Shown here: positions 1 through 11,272 of the stretch, piece by piece
Layout of the letters: each line of letters opens with the position of its first letter
How positions within the stretch are numbered: the first letter of the stretch is position 1
Source of the DNA: Comamonas sp. NLF-1-9
GTDB taxonomy: Bacteria > Pseudomonadota > Gammaproteobacteria > Burkholderiales > Burkholderiaceae_C
Assembly: GCF_019195435.1 (NCBI RefSeq)
Contig: NZ_CP078069.1
Location: 2,604,001-2,668,000, forward strand
Length of the DNA: 64,000 bases
Direction: 5' to 3'
Notes under the pieces: model-generated
Seen by the model: the letters and a program-made list of their open reading frames with translations, nothing else
What the model was told of the DNA's origin: nothing
Database searches by the model: none
Position numbers and translations under genes: made by a program

Positions 1-242
1 ATCGGGTGGCACAGCGGGATCAGTTCGCTGGTCTTCTTGCTGGCCATGATGCCGGCGATGCGCGCCACTGCAAGCACGTCGCCCTTCTTCGCGCTGCCGG
101 CGCTGATCTGCTGCAGCGTGGCCGGCTGCATGCGGATGCGGCCGGTGGCCAGCGCGATGCGGTGCGTGGCGCGTTTGGCGCCGACGTCGACCATGTGGGC
201 CTGGCCCTGGGCGTCGAAGTGGGTGAGCGGCGAGTCGGTCAT
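1..242 (-). CDS. moaC: Cyclic pyranopterin monophosphate synthase MoaC, N-terminal part
   Basis: Only the first 80 codons lie in the window; the gene runs off the left edge. The protein begins [20 protein letters not shown] and continues with the conserved start of MoaC, including the stretch reading VGAKRATHR and later [18 protein letters not shown]. MoaC converts the cyclic GTP intermediate made by MoaA into cyclic pyranopterin monophosphate, an early step of molybdenum cofactor synthesis in the cytoplasm. The family is about 160 residues, so roughly half is seen. It is transcribed away from the M48 protease gene; the 69 bp between the two start codons should carry both promoters. Confidence 0.9.
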   Translation of the reverse strand, partial: MTDSPLTHFDAQGQAHMVDVGAKRATHRIALATGRIRMQPATLQQISAGSAKKGDVLAVARIAGIMASKKTSELIPLCHP

Positions 243-311
243 GGCGGCGAAACCTTCAGGGGGAGCGGGCATCATACGGTTTTGCCCTGGGGACAGGTTC
301 CTGAGTCTGGT

Positions 312-1853
312 GTGCAATATTCCAAGCAAAATCGTGCTCTAACGCTTGTGTGGCAAGCGCTGGCAGCTATCGTTATTGTTGTGGCCGCGGCGCTGCCCGC
401 AGAGGCGCTTGCGCAGGCGCTGCCATCGCTTGGCGAGGGCGACGAGATGTCGCTGGCCAGCGAGCGCGCGCTGGGCGAGCGCATCGCCGCCGAGATCTAC
501 CGCGACCCCTCCTACGTGCAAGACCCGGTGCTGCAAGACTATGTGCAGGGGCAACTGGCGCGGCTGATCCAGGCGGCGCTCGCGCGCGGCGAGATGACCG
601 CCGAGATGCACGAGCGCTTTGCCTGGAAGGTGATGCTGGTGCGCGATCGCACGGTCAACGCCTTTGCGCTGCCCGGGGGATTCTTCGGCGTGCACTTGGG
701 GCTGCTGGCGGTGGTGGACGCGCCTGAGCAGCTCGCCTCGGTGCTGGCGCACGAGCTCTCGCACGTCACCCAACGCCACATCCCGCGCCTGATCGCGCAG
801 GAAAAGCGCCAGACGCCTCTGATGATAGGCGCGATGATTCTGGGCGCGATCGCCGCCACGCGCAGCCCCGACGCGGGCCAGGCGCTGATGGTGGGCGGGC
901 AGGCGCTGGCGGTGCAAAACCAGCTCAATTTCTCGCGCGACATGGAGCGCGAGGCCGACCGCGTGGGCCTGGCGCTGATGCAGCCCGCGGGCTTTGCGCC
1001 GCAGGGCTTCGTGGCCATGTTCGACAAGCTGCAGGCGGCCAACCGGCTCAACGACAACGGCAGTTGGCCCTGGCTGCGCAGCCACCCGCTGACCAGCCAG
1101 CGCATTGCCGACATGCATGCGCGCCTGCCGCGCGATCTGGCGCCGCCCGCGCCCGCGCCGCTCACGCACCTGATGGCGCAGGCGCGCGCCCGCGTGCTGA
1201 TGCGCCCTGGCGTGGCGCAGTGGCGCCAATGGCTGGAAGACGGGCAGGATGCCGAGCTGGCCGCGCGCGCGCTGCCCCGGCGCGTCACGGTGCGCACCCA
1301 GGCGGTGCTGGCCGCCATGCAACTGGGCGAATGGAAAAACGCCCGGGCCGCGCTGCTGCTGCTGCAGGCCGACCTGCAGGGCGAGGCGCCGGCGCTGCAA
1401 CAGGCGCGCTGGCTGGGCGCCGAGCTGGAGCTGGCTGCGGGCGACGCGCCCGCCGCGCTCAAGGCGCTGGGCGCGGCCAGTACAGAGCCCACGCGCGCCG
1501 AGCTGCTGCTGCGCACGCGGGTGCTGCTGGCCAACGGCCAGGGCGCTGCCATGGCCGACGCGCTGCAGACTTGGGTCAGCCTGCACCCGGCCGATGGCGG
1601 CGCATGGCAGGCGCTGTCCCAGATCTGGCGCCAGGACGCTCAAATGCTGCGCGCGGTGCGCGCCGAGGCCGAGGTGCAGGCGGCGCACTACGACTATGCC
1701 GGCGCGGTCGACCGCCTGCGCGCCGGCCAGGACCTGGCGCGCAAGAGCGCGGGCGCGCAGGATTACATCGAGGCGTCGATCATCGACACCCGCCTGGCGG
1801 CGGTCAAATCACTGCTTGAGGAACAGACGCGCGAGCGCCGACTCGATGACTAG
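312..1853 (+). CDS. Periplasmic M48-family zinc metalloprotease with TPR-like C-terminus (BepA-like)
   Basis: A protein of 513 residues if translation starts at GTG 312. This start gives a signal peptide with a basic n-region (SKQNR), a hydrophobic core ([13 protein letters not shown]) and an ALAQA cleavage region; GTG 348 is the alternative. The catalytic zinc motif HELSH lies near residue 147, and the third ligand Glu sits in MEREADRVG about 65 residues later, the standard M48 arrangement. The C-terminal 250 residues are Ala/Leu-rich helical repeats like the TPR domain of BepA/YfgC, which handles misassembled outer-membrane proteins. Its last 45 bp overlap the convergent membrane-protein gene. 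The signal-peptide codons fall within a copy of a dispersed palindromic repeat (323-372). Confidence 0.88.
   Translation: MQYSKQNRALTLVWQALAAIVIVVAAALPAEALAQALPSLGEGDEMSLASERALGERIAAEIYRDPSYVQDPVLQDYVQGQLARLIQAALARGEMTAEMHERFAWKVMLVRDRTVNAFALPGGFFGVHLGLLAVVDAPEQLASVLAHELSHVTQRHIPRLIAQEKRQTPLMIGAMILGAIAATRSPDAGQALMVGGQALAVQNQLNFSRDMEREADRVGLALMQPAGFAPQGFVAMFDKLQAANRLNDNGSWPWLRSHPLTSQRIADMHARLPRDLAPPAPAPLTHLMAQARARVLMRPGVAQWRQWLEDGQDAELAARALPRRVTVRTQAVLAAMQLGEWKNARAALLLLQADLQGEAPALQQARWLGAELELAAGDAPAALKALGAASTEPTRAELLLRTRVLLANGQGAAMADALQTWVSLHPADGGAWQALSQIWRQDAQMLRAVRAEAEVQAAHYDYAGAVDRLRAGQDLARKSAGAQDYIEASIIDTRLAAVKSLLEEQTRERRLDD
323..372. repeat. Intragenic imperfect palindrome, copy in M48 gene
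   Basis: AT-richer segment containing AACGCTTG, a 5-bp spacer and CAAGCGCTGGCAGCTAT. The same pattern occurs reversed in purK (26547-26606) and in related form in the efflux adaptor gene (9961-10013) and leuS (38052-38120). It is translated here as part of the signal peptide. Confidence 0.55.
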
Positions 1854-2165
1854 GCCGAGCAGCGAATACAGGAGCGAACCGATCAGCGCCGCGGCAAAGC
1901 CGTGCACCTGAAAGGCCGCGCCCAGCAGGCCCGAGGCGGCCCAGAACATCAGCGCGTTGATCACGAACAGGAACAGCCCGAGCGTGACGACGGTCACCGG
2001 CAGCGTCAGGATGACCAGCACCGGGCGCAGCACCGCGTTCAGCAACCCGATGACGAAGGCCGCGCCCAGGGCGGCGGCAAAGCTGTGCACTTCAACGCCG
2101 CTGTAGAGGTAGGCCACGCACAGCAGCGCCACAGCGTGCAAGGCCCATTTGACAAGTATGCGCAT
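1809..2165 (-). CDS. Phage-holin-like family 4-TM membrane protein
   Basis: A 118-residue, very hydrophobic protein with four predicted membrane spans (about residues 8-25, 30-50, 55-78 and 88-110) and short loops. The LNAVLRPVLVILTLPVTVVTLGL stretch, taken in pieces (LNAVLRPVLVIL, LPVTVVTLGLF), is typical of the mycobacterial 4-TMS phage-holin superfamily (Phage_holin_4_2). These are common stand-alone bacterial inner-membrane proteins, and the family name does not imply lysis. Cellular role unknown. It is convergent with the M48 protease gene and overlaps its 3' end by 45 bp. Confidence 0.8.
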   Translation of the reverse strand: MRILVKWALHAVALLCVAYLYSGVEVHSFAAALGAAFVIGLLNAVLRPVLVILTLPVTVVTLGLFLFVINALMFWAASGLLGAAFQVHGFAAALIGSLLYSLLGLVIESALARLFLKQ

Positions 2166-2201
2166 GGCTTCAGGATAGCATCGCCTGGCGTGGCGCGCGG
2201 C

Positions 2202-2966
2202 TCAGCCGGCGGCCGGCTGCGCCGCCTGGCGCCGCGCCAGCAGCCACTTTCCGAGGGCCAGCACCAGCAGCGCGCCGGCCAGATGCGCGCCGTAGTAGAT
2301 GGCGGGCGGCATGTCGGCCAGGCCATCGGCGCCGAGCGTGCCGAACTTGGGCGCCCACAGCCACTGCTCGGGATGGGTGAAGACCGGGTCGCTCACCAGC
2401 ATGCCGCCGGCAATCCAGCCCAGCAGCATGCCGCCGAGCACGATGACCACCGGAAAGCGCTCCATCAGGCGCATCACCAGCGCCGAGCCGCCGACGATGA
2501 TGGGCACCGAAATCAACAGGCCGAGGATGACCAGCACCAGCTCGTGCGACTGGCCGGCGTTCTTGGCTGCGGCGGCGATCGCGATCACGTTGTCCAGGCT
2601 CATCACCACGTCGGCCACGACGATGGTCTTGATCGCGGCCAGCAGCTTGTCGCTGCCCTGAATGCCTTCGTGTGCGTCTTCCTGCGGCGCAATCAGCTTC
2701 ACGCCTATCCAGACCAGGAGCAGCGCGCCCGCGAGCTTGAGAAAGGGCAGCGTGAGCAGCGACATGGCAAAGACGATGAGCACCACGCGCAGCGCGATCG
2801 CCGCCGCCGTGCCCCAGACGATGCCCTTGGTGCGCTGCGCCGGCGGCAGCTTGCGGCAGGCGAGCGCGATCACCACCGCGTTGTCGCCGCCCAGCAGGAT
2901 GTCGATGACGACGATCTGCCCCAGCGCTATCCAGAAGGGCGCATGCAGAAAAAATTCAAGATCCAT
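2202..2966 (-). CDS. TerC/Alx-family integral membrane protein, probable Mn2+ exporter
   Basis: A 254-residue polytopic membrane protein of the TerC family. The start was set at ATG 2966 (MDLEFFLHAPFW); the upstream extension of the frame runs through riboswitch sequence. The family signature is clear: VIDILLGGDNAVVIALACR in the first helix and a second acidic motif VVMSLDNVIAIAA in the middle, the two Asp-Asn motifs thought to bind the metal in the membrane. About seven helices can be seen. TerC/Alx proteins are implicated in manganese efflux and in supplying metal to exported enzymes. The gene is preceded by a yybP-ykoY (Mn2+) riboswitch and a terminator-like hairpin, which supports a role in Mn2+ homeostasis. 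Confidence 0.9.
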   Translation of the reverse strand: MDLEFFLHAPFWIALGQIVVIDILLGGDNAVVIALACRKLPPAQRTKGIVWGTAAAIALRVVLIVFAMSLLTLPFLKLAGALLLVWIGVKLIAPQEDAHEGIQGSDKLLAAIKTIVVADVVMSLDNVIAIAAAAKNAGQSHELVLVILGLLISVPIIVGGSALVMRLMERFPVVIVLGGMLLGWIAGGMLVSDPVFTHPEQWLWAPKFGTLGADGLADMPPAIYYGAHLAGALLVLALGKWLLARRQAAQPAAG

Positions 2967-2979
2967 GGTTGCTCTGTCC

Positions 2980-3030
2980 AAAAAAACCCGGCGCCCCGCT
3001 TGCGGCGGTGCCTTCCGGTGGGGTTGCGGG
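2980..3030 (-). terminator. Terminator-like hairpin in the terC leader (riboswitch expression platform)
   Basis: On the minus strand the arms are CCCG-N3-CCCC and GGGG-N3-CGGG (3030-3020 and 2997-2987), directly followed by seven T (2986-2980) and then, 13 nt further, the terC start codon. A T-run hairpin inside a leader, downstream of the aptamer, fits transcriptional control by the riboswitch. The three central positions of the stem are mismatched. Confidence 0.6.
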
Positions 3031-3107
3031 TTTTCCGGCAGGGCCTGGGGGCAAATCACGTGCCTTGCGCACACGGACACCTTGGGCCGGGCACGGATCG
3101 CCCCGGG

Positions 3108-3246
3108 GCCCAAGGGTCTTGCTCGGCGCCGCACTTGCTGCGCCTGACGGGCCGGAAGCGCGCAACGCGCTTCGTGATGACGGCCCTGCCATCCGCCCGC
3201 GCCGGCACAGGCCGCGGCGGGCGGGGAGCTACTCCCCCTTGAAGGG
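3108..3246 (-). promoter_or_regulatory. yybP-ykoY (Mn2+) riboswitch aptamer upstream of terC
   Basis: Read on the minus strand, the 5' part carries AAGGGGGAGTAGCT (3238-3225) and the 3' part AGCAAGACCCTTGGG (near 3124-3110). These correspond to the two conserved arms of the yybP-ykoY aptamer (consensus GGGGAGUAGC and GCAAGACCUU). The GC-rich hairpin arms between them include CCGTCATCACG. The class is known to bind Mn2+ and commonly precedes terC/alx and mntP genes. A leader of about 140 nt then leads to the hairpin and terC start. Confidence 0.82.
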
Positions 3247-3306
3247 TGCGCATTAGACCACAGCGCGGCCTATGATGCCCGCATCACCGTCTCCATTGCT
3301 CACCGC

Positions 3307-3612
3307 ATGCAGCGCCTGACCCAAGCCCCGAACATCGCGATCGCCACCGTCTGGCGCGATCTGCTGTGCGAGGCGGGTTTTGCCGCGACGGTGCAGCGCC
3401 AGTACCTGAGTTCGGCCGCCGGGCAGTTGCCGCCCAGCGAATGCCTGCCCGAGATCTGGCTGGAACACGCCGAGCACCTGCCCCAGGCGCGCGCGCTGCT
3501 GGCCGAGCTGCGCCGCCTGCCCCAGCGGCGCTGGTGCTGCCCCTCCTGCGGCGAGATGGTGGAGGGCGGCTTTGAGCAGTGCTGGAACTGCGGCGCGCTG
3601 ATGCCGCGCTGA
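3307..3612 (+). CDS. DUF2007-type protein with C-terminal zinc ribbon
   Basis: A 101-residue protein. Residues 1-70 match the DUF2007 fold ('putative prokaryotic signal transducing protein'): MQRLTQAPNIAIATVWRDLL, then YLSSAAGQLPP and EIWL, then a helix ending in LLAELRRL. The last 30 residues form a zinc ribbon with two CxxC pairs (CPSCGE and CWNCGA). Function unknown; the name of the domain is only a prediction. It is transcribed divergently from terC and convergently with yaeQ, 10 bp from the end of that gene. Confidence 0.75.
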   Translation: MQRLTQAPNIAIATVWRDLLCEAGFAATVQRQYLSSAAGQLPPSECLPEIWLEHAEHLPQARALLAELRRLPQRRWCCPSCGEMVEGGFEQCWNCGALMPR

Positions 3613-3621
3613 AGGCCGCGC

Positions 3622-4182
3622 CTACTGCCAGCGCAGCGGCTCCAGCATCACGCTGGCCCGGGCGTTGCCCAGGGTGAGCACGCCCTCCTGCACGGTCGCC
3701 TGCAGGCTCATGTTGCGTTCGGCCAGGCTGGCCAGCTCGCGCGCTGGCGCATCGGGCAGGCGCCAGACCTGCAGCTTGGCCAGGCGCGCGAGCTTCGGCC
3801 CCATCGCGCGCCACCAGATGTCGGCGGCGCCCTGGTAGGCGTAGACCAGCACCGCGTCGGCCTGGCTGCAGGCCTTGAGCAGCGGTTTTTCCTCGGGCTG
3901 GCCCACCTCCAGCCACAGCCGGGTGCGGCCGGTGAAGTCGCGCAGCAGCACGTCGGGCTCGTCCGGGTTGGACAGGCCGGCGCCAAAGCCCAGCTGCCCG
4001 TCGCCGCCGCACAGCTCCTGCAACTGGTGCGCCTGCAGCGCCAGCGCGGCCAGGCGCACCATCATGCGTTCGTCGGTTTCGCTCGGGTGGCGCGCCAGGG
4101 TCAGCGCATGGTCGGCGTAGTAGCCGTGGTCGATGTCGGCCACGGCCAGTTGTGCCTTGAAGATGGTGGATTTGAGTGCCAT
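3622..4182 (-). CDS. yaeQ: YaeQ family protein
   Basis: A 186-residue protein matching YaeQ from start (MALKSTIFKAQLAVADIDHG) to end, including the central WLEVGQPEEKPLLKA segment, where the Glu and Lys residues of a PD-(D/E)xK nuclease-like fold are conserved. E. coli YaeQ is a small protein once reported to substitute for RfaH; its biochemical activity is not established. Full family length (about 180). It is followed on the same strand, toward the left, by nothing close; 130 bp of GC-rich DNA separate it from purB. Confidence 0.88.
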   Translation of the reverse strand: MALKSTIFKAQLAVADIDHGYYADHALTLARHPSETDERMMVRLAALALQAHQLQELCGGDGQLGFGAGLSNPDEPDVLLRDFTGRTRLWLEVGQPEEKPLLKACSQADAVLVYAYQGAADIWWRAMGPKLARLAKLQVWRLPDAPARELASLAERNMSLQATVQEGVLTLGNARASVMLEPLRWQ

Positions 4183-4313
4183 GGGACAAGCTGCTGCGCG
4201 CTGGTTTCACGCCCTCGCCGGCGGGGGTGGGGCACGGCGCGCCGCCGCACCCGGAGCCGGTAGACGGGCCGGCCCCGATCCCGGCCTTCCCCCGGCGGTG
4301 GAAGAAGCGGGCA

Positions 4314-6504
<2,191 letters not shown>

Positions 6505-6867
6505 TGCGCATAAAAAAGCCGCGAAGCGCCCTGAAACGAAGGAAGAGAGGGAGGGAGGAGAGGCCGCCTCAGGATTTCAACCGGGTTGCCGGAAGGCTTC
6601 GCAACTGTAAAACGTCAGATTCGTCCGTGTGATGCTACTGCAGAACCTGCTCTGCCGCTGTCCTGTTCTGGGAGCGGGGCAAAAAGCCAAAGTTCCACGC
6701 GCACGTGGGGAATATTTGTTTCGCACAGGTTTCAGAAGTCACGAGGGCGACAGTTTCGCCCGCGGTCCGCGGACTCCGGCCGGGGCCGCGCGGCCTTGCT
6801 GCAGCCGGCCTTGCGCGCGCCTTTGCGCCCAGCCTGCGGCCGGCGCGCCAGGCGTAGTAAGCACACC
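6505..6867. other. Intergenic DNA without a recognisable gene
   Basis: About 360 bp between the hairpin and the 3' end of the RND transporter gene. It contains a purine-rich run near 6540-6560 and a weak minus-strand hairpin followed by six T (about 6511-6528). No frame in it shows family resemblance. Confidence 0.5.
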
Positions 6868-9800
6868 TCAGCGCGGAGCGGCGGCGCCGGGGTCGGCTTT
6901 GGCGCGGTGCAGGCCGCGCGCGATCCAGCGCTCGAAGTCGTCCACGTAGGTGAACACCGCAGGCACCACCAGAAGACTGAGCACGGTCGACGTCAGCAGG
7001 CCGCCGATCACCGCCATCGCCATGGGCGAGCGAAAGCTCATGTCCGCATCGCCCAGGCCCAGCGCCACCGGGGCCATGCCAGCGCCCATGGCCAGCGTGG
7101 TCATGATGATGGGGCGGGCGCGCTTGTGGCAGGCATCCAGCAGTGCCGCGAGCCGCTCCATGCCCTGCTCGCGCTGGGCGGTGATGGCGTACTCCACCAG
7201 CAGGATGGAATTCTTGGTGGCAATGCCCATGAGCATCACCAGCCCGATCAGCGAGGGCATGGAAAAGCTCTGGTGCGCGAGCAGCAGCGCGACGAAGGCC
7301 CCGCCCAGCGACAGCGGCAAGGCCACCAGGATGGTGAAGGGCTGCAGCAAATCCTTGAACAGCGTGACCAGCACGATGTAGATGCAGACCACGCCGGTGA
7401 GCATGGCAATGCCGAAGCTGCCGAACAGCTCGGTCATCATCTCCGCATCGCCCACGTCCACCAGCCGCACGCTGGCGGGCATGTTCTGGATGGCGGGCAG
7501 CTCGCGCACCGCCTGCGTGACCTCGCCCAGGCCGCGGCTGCCCAGCTCGATCTCGAAGCGCACGTTGCGCGCGCGGTCGTAGCGGCGAATCACCGCCGGC
7601 CCGCCCGAGAGGCTGAGCGTGGCCACCTCGCCCAGGCGCACCGGGCCCTTTTGCCCCGGCACCTGGAGGCGCTCGAGCACCGAGAGGTCTTCGCGCGCCG
7701 CGTCATCGAGGCGCACCACGATGGGCACCTGGCGCTGGGCCACGTTGAGCTTGGCCAGATTCTGCTCGTAGTCTCCGACGGTGGCCACGCGCAGGGTTTC
7801 GGCGATTGCGGCGCTGGTCACGCCCAGATCGGCCGCGCGGGCAAAGTCGGGCTGCACGTAGATCTCGGGGCGCACCAGGCTCGCGGTGGAGGTGACGCCG
7901 CCAATGCCGGCGATGGTGCGTATGCCGCGCTCCACCTCGCGCGCGCTGCGGTCCAGCGCGGCCGGGTCGTCGCTGGAGAGCGTCATCATGTATTTGTCGT
8001 TGGAGCCGCCCAGGCCCACGCGCACGCGCGCGCCGGGCAGGTCGGCCATGGCGGCGCGCAGGCGCTCTTCCATTACCTGCTTGGTCGGGCGTTCGCCGCG
8101 CGGCGTCATGCGCAGCGTGAGCGTGGCCTTGCGCGGGTCGGCCGCACCGGCGCCGGTGGCGGGGTCGGCGCCAGCGCTGCCCCCGCCTATGGTGCTGTAG
8201 ATGGTTTCGATGTGCCCGACCTGCATGGCTCGGCGCGTGGCTTCGATGACCAGGGCCTCGGTCTCGGGCAGCAGCGTGCCCGGGGGCAGCTCCAGATTCA
8301 CCTGGGTCTGGGCGTTGTTGTCCGCCGGCATGAAGCCCGAGGGCAGCAGCGGAATCAGCGCGAGCGAGCCAATGAAGAACAGCAGCGCCAGCACCAGCGT
8401 GGTGAAGCGGTGGTGCAGGCACCAGCCCACCGCATGCATGTAGGCGGTGAGCCAGCGCGGCTCGCGGTGCGCCTGCTTGACCGGCTTGAGCAGGTAAGCG
8501 CACATCATGGGCGTGAGCATGCGCGCGACGACGAGCGAGGCGAACACCGCCAGCGCCGCCGTCCAGCCGAACTGCTTGAAAAAGCGCCCGGGAATGCCGC
8601 TCATGAAGGCCGTAGGCAGGAACACTGCGATCAGCGTGAAGGTAGTGGCGACCACTGCCAGACCGATCTCGTCGGCCGCCTCCATCGCCGCCTGGTAGGG
8701 GCTCTTGCCCATGCCCTGGTGGCGCACGATGTTCTCCACCTCGACGATGGCGTCGTCCACCAGGATGCCGACCACCAGCGACAGCGCCAGCAGCGTCAGG
8801 ATGTTGATGGAAAAGCCCAGGTAGTGCATGCCCACGAAGGCCGGAATCATGGACAACGGCAGCGCCACCGCCGAGATCAGCGTGGCACGAAACGAACGCA
8901 AAAAGAGCCACACCACCACCACCGCCAGAGCAGCACCTTCGTAGAGCAGGCGCATGGAGCTGTCGTACTCCTCCTGCGCGATGTCCACGAAGTCCACCGT
9001 CTTGGTCAGTTGCAGGTGCGGGTAGTCGGCCTCGAGCTGGCGCAGCACCTGTTGCACGCCCGCGCCCACCTCCACTTCGCTTGCGCCCTTGCTGCGCGAG
9101 ACCTCAAAGCCGATCACCTTGCTCTCGCCCAGCAGCGCGGCGGCGCGGGGCTCGGCGTGGGTGTCCTGTACGCTGGCAAGCTGGTCCAGGCGCACCGTGC
9201 GCCCGCCCGCCAGCGGGATCTGCAGCGCGGCGATTTCCTCGGCGGTGCGCACCGTGGCCAGGGTGCGCACGGGCTGCTCGTTGCTGCCCAGGTCGGTGCG
9301 CCCGCCGGCGCTTTCCAACTGCACCATGCGCAGCTGGCGCGAGACATCGGCGGCCGTCGCGCCCAGCGCCTGCAGCTTGAGCGGATCGAGCAGCACCCGC
9401 ACCTCGCGCGTGACGCCGCCCACGCGCGCTACCGCACCCACGCCGGGCACCGCCAGCAGGCGCCGCTGCAGCGTGTCGTCGACGAACCAGGACAGGGTCT
9501 CGTCGTCCCAGCGGCTCGAAGCGATCGCGTAGGCGAGGATGGGCTGGCTGTTCAAGTCGAACTTGGCGATGACCGGGTCGCGCACGTCGGCCGGCAGGTC
9601 GGCGCGCACCCGGGCGACGGCGGTGCGCACGTCGTCCACCGCCTCCTGGCCGGGCTTTTCCAGCACGTATTCGGCGGCGATGCTGACCATGCCGTCGGTC
9701 AGCGTGCTGGTGATGTGCTTGAGCCCTTGCGTCGTCGCAATCGCGTTTTCCAGCCGCTGCGCGACGTTGCTCTCCAGCTGCTCGGGCGCTGCGCCGGGCA

Positions 9801-9951
9801 GGGCGGCAGTGACGATGACCACCGGCAGGTCCATGTCCGGGAAGTTCTGCACCTTCATCGAACTGAAGGACAGCAGCCCTGCCAGCGTCAGCAGCACGAA
9901 GGCCATCGCCGCTGGCACGGGGTTGCGTATGGCCCAGGCGGAAACGTTCAT
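6868..9951 (-). CDS. RND efflux transporter, inner-membrane permease (HAE-1 type)
   Basis: A 1027-residue pump of the AcrB/MdtB/HAE-1 group. It starts with the typical helix MNVSAWAIRNPVPAAMAFVL and has the two large periplasmic loops, the charged membrane motif GILVDDAIVEVENI near residue 400 that carries the proton-relay Asp pair, and the C-terminal block MLMGIATKNSILLVEYA. Twelve membrane helices are expected. It exports drugs, solvents or other amphiphiles by proton exchange together with a periplasmic adaptor and an outer-membrane channel. The adaptor is the adjacent upstream gene (3 bp apart). No TolC-type channel gene lies next to them, so the channel is encoded elsewhere. Confidence 0.95.
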   Translation of the reverse strand: MNVSAWAIRNPVPAAMAFVLLTLAGLLSFSSMKVQNFPDMDLPVVIVTAALPGAAPEQLESNVAQRLENAIATTQGLKHITSTLTDGMVSIAAEYVLEKPGQEAVDDVRTAVARVRADLPADVRDPVIAKFDLNSQPILAYAIASSRWDDETLSWFVDDTLQRRLLAVPGVGAVARVGGVTREVRVLLDPLKLQALGATAADVSRQLRMVQLESAGGRTDLGSNEQPVRTLATVRTAEEIAALQIPLAGGRTVRLDQLASVQDTHAEPRAAALLGESKVIGFEVSRSKGASEVEVGAGVQQVLRQLEADYPHLQLTKTVDFVDIAQEEYDSSMRLLYEGAALAVVVVWLFLRSFRATLISAVALPLSMIPAFVGMHYLGFSINILTLLALSLVVGILVDDAIVEVENIVRHQGMGKSPYQAAMEAADEIGLAVVATTFTLIAVFLPTAFMSGIPGRFFKQFGWTAALAVFASLVVARMLTPMMCAYLLKPVKQAHREPRWLTAYMHAVGWCLHHRFTTLVLALLFFIGSLALIPLLPSGFMPADNNAQTQVNLELPPGTLLPETEALVIEATRRAMQVGHIETIYSTIGGGSAGADPATGAGAADPRKATLTLRMTPRGERPTKQVMEERLRAAMADLPGARVRVGLGGSNDKYMMTLSSDDPAALDRSAREVERGIRTIAGIGGVTSTASLVRPEIYVQPDFARAADLGVTSAAIAETLRVATVGDYEQNLAKLNVAQRQVPIVVRLDDAAREDLSVLERLQVPGQKGPVRLGEVATLSLSGGPAVIRRYDRARNVRFEIELGSRGLGEVTQAVRELPAIQNMPASVRLVDVGDAEMMTELFGSFGIAMLTGVVCIYIVLVTLFKDLLQPFTILVALPLSLGGAFVALLLAHQSFSMPSLIGLVMLMGIATKNSILLVEYAITAQREQGMERLAALLDACHKRARPIIMTTLAMGAGMAPVALGLGDADMSFRSPMAMAVIGGLLTSTVLSLLVVPAVFTYVDDFERWIARGLHRAKADPGAAAPR

Positions 9952-9954
9952 GGC

Positions 9955-11082
9955 TTACTTTGTTTTTGTAGCTGCTTGCGCTTTGTTGGCGGGCGTTTGG
10001 GCCGGATTTTGTTCAGATTCCTGCACCACCCGCACCAGGTCGCCGTCGTTCAGGAAGGTGCCGCCGCGCTGTACGATGCGCGCGCCCTCTTGCAGCCCTT
10101 CGGTGATTTCCACGCGCTCGCCGCTGCGCTGGCCGGTGTGCACGCGCTTGAGGATCACGTGGTCGCTGCCCTGCAGCTCGAAGACGCTCGGAAAGCCGTC
10201 GCGCACCACCACGGAGGCGAGCGGCACCGTCAGCGTCTGCCGCTCGCCGAGCACGAAGCGGCCGCTTGCGTACATGCCGGCGCGCAGGCGCGGGTCGGGC
10301 GGCAAGTCCACATAGACCAAGGCGTTGCGCGTGGCCACGTCTACCGTCGGGCCCAGCATGCGCACCTTGCCCTGCACCTGGCCGCCGCCCGGGGTGCTGA
10401 CCAGGGCGCGCACGCCAGGCGTGAGCAGCGCCAGGTCGGCGGCGCCGACCTCGGCGCGCCACTCCAGACGCCCCTGGCGCACCATGCGAAAGAGCTCGGT
10501 GCCCGCGCCCACCACCGCGCCCACCGTGGCGCCGCGCGCCGAGATCACGCCGGCGTCGGGCGCGCGCACCTCGGTGTGCGCCAGGCGCAGCTGCTGCGTG
10601 CCCAGCTGCGCCTTGGCCGAGGCCACGCTGGCCAGCGCGCTCTGCTCGGCGGTGGCGTATTGCTGTATCTGCTGCTGGCTCATCGCGCCGCTGCCGGCCA
10701 GCGCGCGGGCGCGCTCGGCATTGGCGCGGGCTTCGGCCACCGCCGCTTCGGCCTGCTGCACGGCCGCGCGCGCCTGCGCCACGTCGCCCTGCACCAGGTC
10801 GGTGGCAAAGCGCGCCAGCACTTGGCCCTTGCGCACCACATCGCCCACGTTGACCAGCACCTCGGCAATGCGCAGGCCGCCGATCTCGGCGCCTATGCTC
10901 GCCTCCTGCCAGGCGGCAATGTTGCCGTTGGCAGAAAAGTGCGCGGTCAGCTCGGTGCGCTCGGCGGTGGTGGTGGTCACCGTCAGCGCCGGCTGGGCTT
11001 TCGGCGGGGCGTCTTGCGCCAGGCTCGCGCGACAGCCAAGCGCGGCGAGCAGGGCGATCGCTGGGAACAGGGAGGGCGGCAT
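9955..11082 (-). CDS. RND efflux periplasmic adaptor (membrane fusion protein)
   Basis: A 375-residue MFP/HlyD-family adaptor. A signal sequence (MPPSLFPAIALLAALG) is followed by the first lipoyl half-motif (IGAEIGGLRIAEVLVNVGD), a coiled-coil hairpin (roughly residues 105-165, rich in Ala/Glu/Gln), the second lipoyl half (APDAGVISARGATVG) and beta-barrel domains. CR in ALGCRASLAQ could be a lipobox Cys. It links the RND pump to an outer-membrane channel. It lies 3 bp upstream of the pump gene in one operon. The extreme C-terminus (about 18 residues ending in ATKTK) is encoded by a dispersed palindromic repeat and is probably not functionally conserved. Confidence 0.93.
   Translation of the reverse strand: MPPSLFPAIALLAALGCRASLAQDAPPKAQPALTVTTTTAERTELTAHFSANGNIAAWQEASIGAEIGGLRIAEVLVNVGDVVRKGQVLARFATDLVQGDVAQARAAVQQAEAAVAEARANAERARALAGSGAMSQQQIQQYATAEQSALASVASAKAQLGTQQLRLAHTEVRAPDAGVISARGATVGAVVGAGTELFRMVRQGRLEWRAEVGAADLALLTPGVRALVSTPGGGQVQGKVRMLGPTVDVATRNALVYVDLPPDPRLRAGMYASGRFVLGERQTLTVPLASVVVRDGFPSVFELQGSDHVILKRVHTGQRSGERVEITEGLQEGARIVQRGGTFLNDGDLVRVVQESEQNPAQTPANKAQAATKTK
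9961..10013. repeat. Intragenic imperfect palindrome, copy at 3' end of adaptor gene
   Basis: Contains GTAGCTGCTTGCGC, a spacer, GGGCGTTT and GGATTTTG in the same order and spacing as the reversed M48 copy and the purK copy. Here it forms the last codons of the adaptor gene. Confidence 0.45.
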
Positions 11083-11272
11083 GGGCGGCAAAAAATGCAA
11101 AACCGCTAGTGTCGCATGCAAGCCGCATGCGGGTTGCCGCGCAGCCCGGCAGGCTGTCGCCCCGTCCGCCTCCGCGTTCTGCACCGCGCTCGCCGGGGCA
11201 AGCACGCCGCGCGGCGTGATGCCGGCAAGCGCGGTGACCGGGCCTTGCGCGCCGGGCAGGTTCGGGCGGATG

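Noticed and set aside
339..1688. A 449-codon minus-strand open frame
   Set aside because: Antisense to the M48 protease gene with composition typical of a shadow frame.
4183..4313. Possible gene between yaeQ and purB
   Set aside because: Only 130 bp, GC-rich and Pro/Arg-rich in all frames, no start with a ribosome-binding site and no RNA-gene signature.
6586..11109. A 1507-codon plus-strand open frame
   Set aside because: It is antisense to the RND pump and adaptor genes, His/Arg/Gly-rich and without family resemblance: a high-GC shadow frame.
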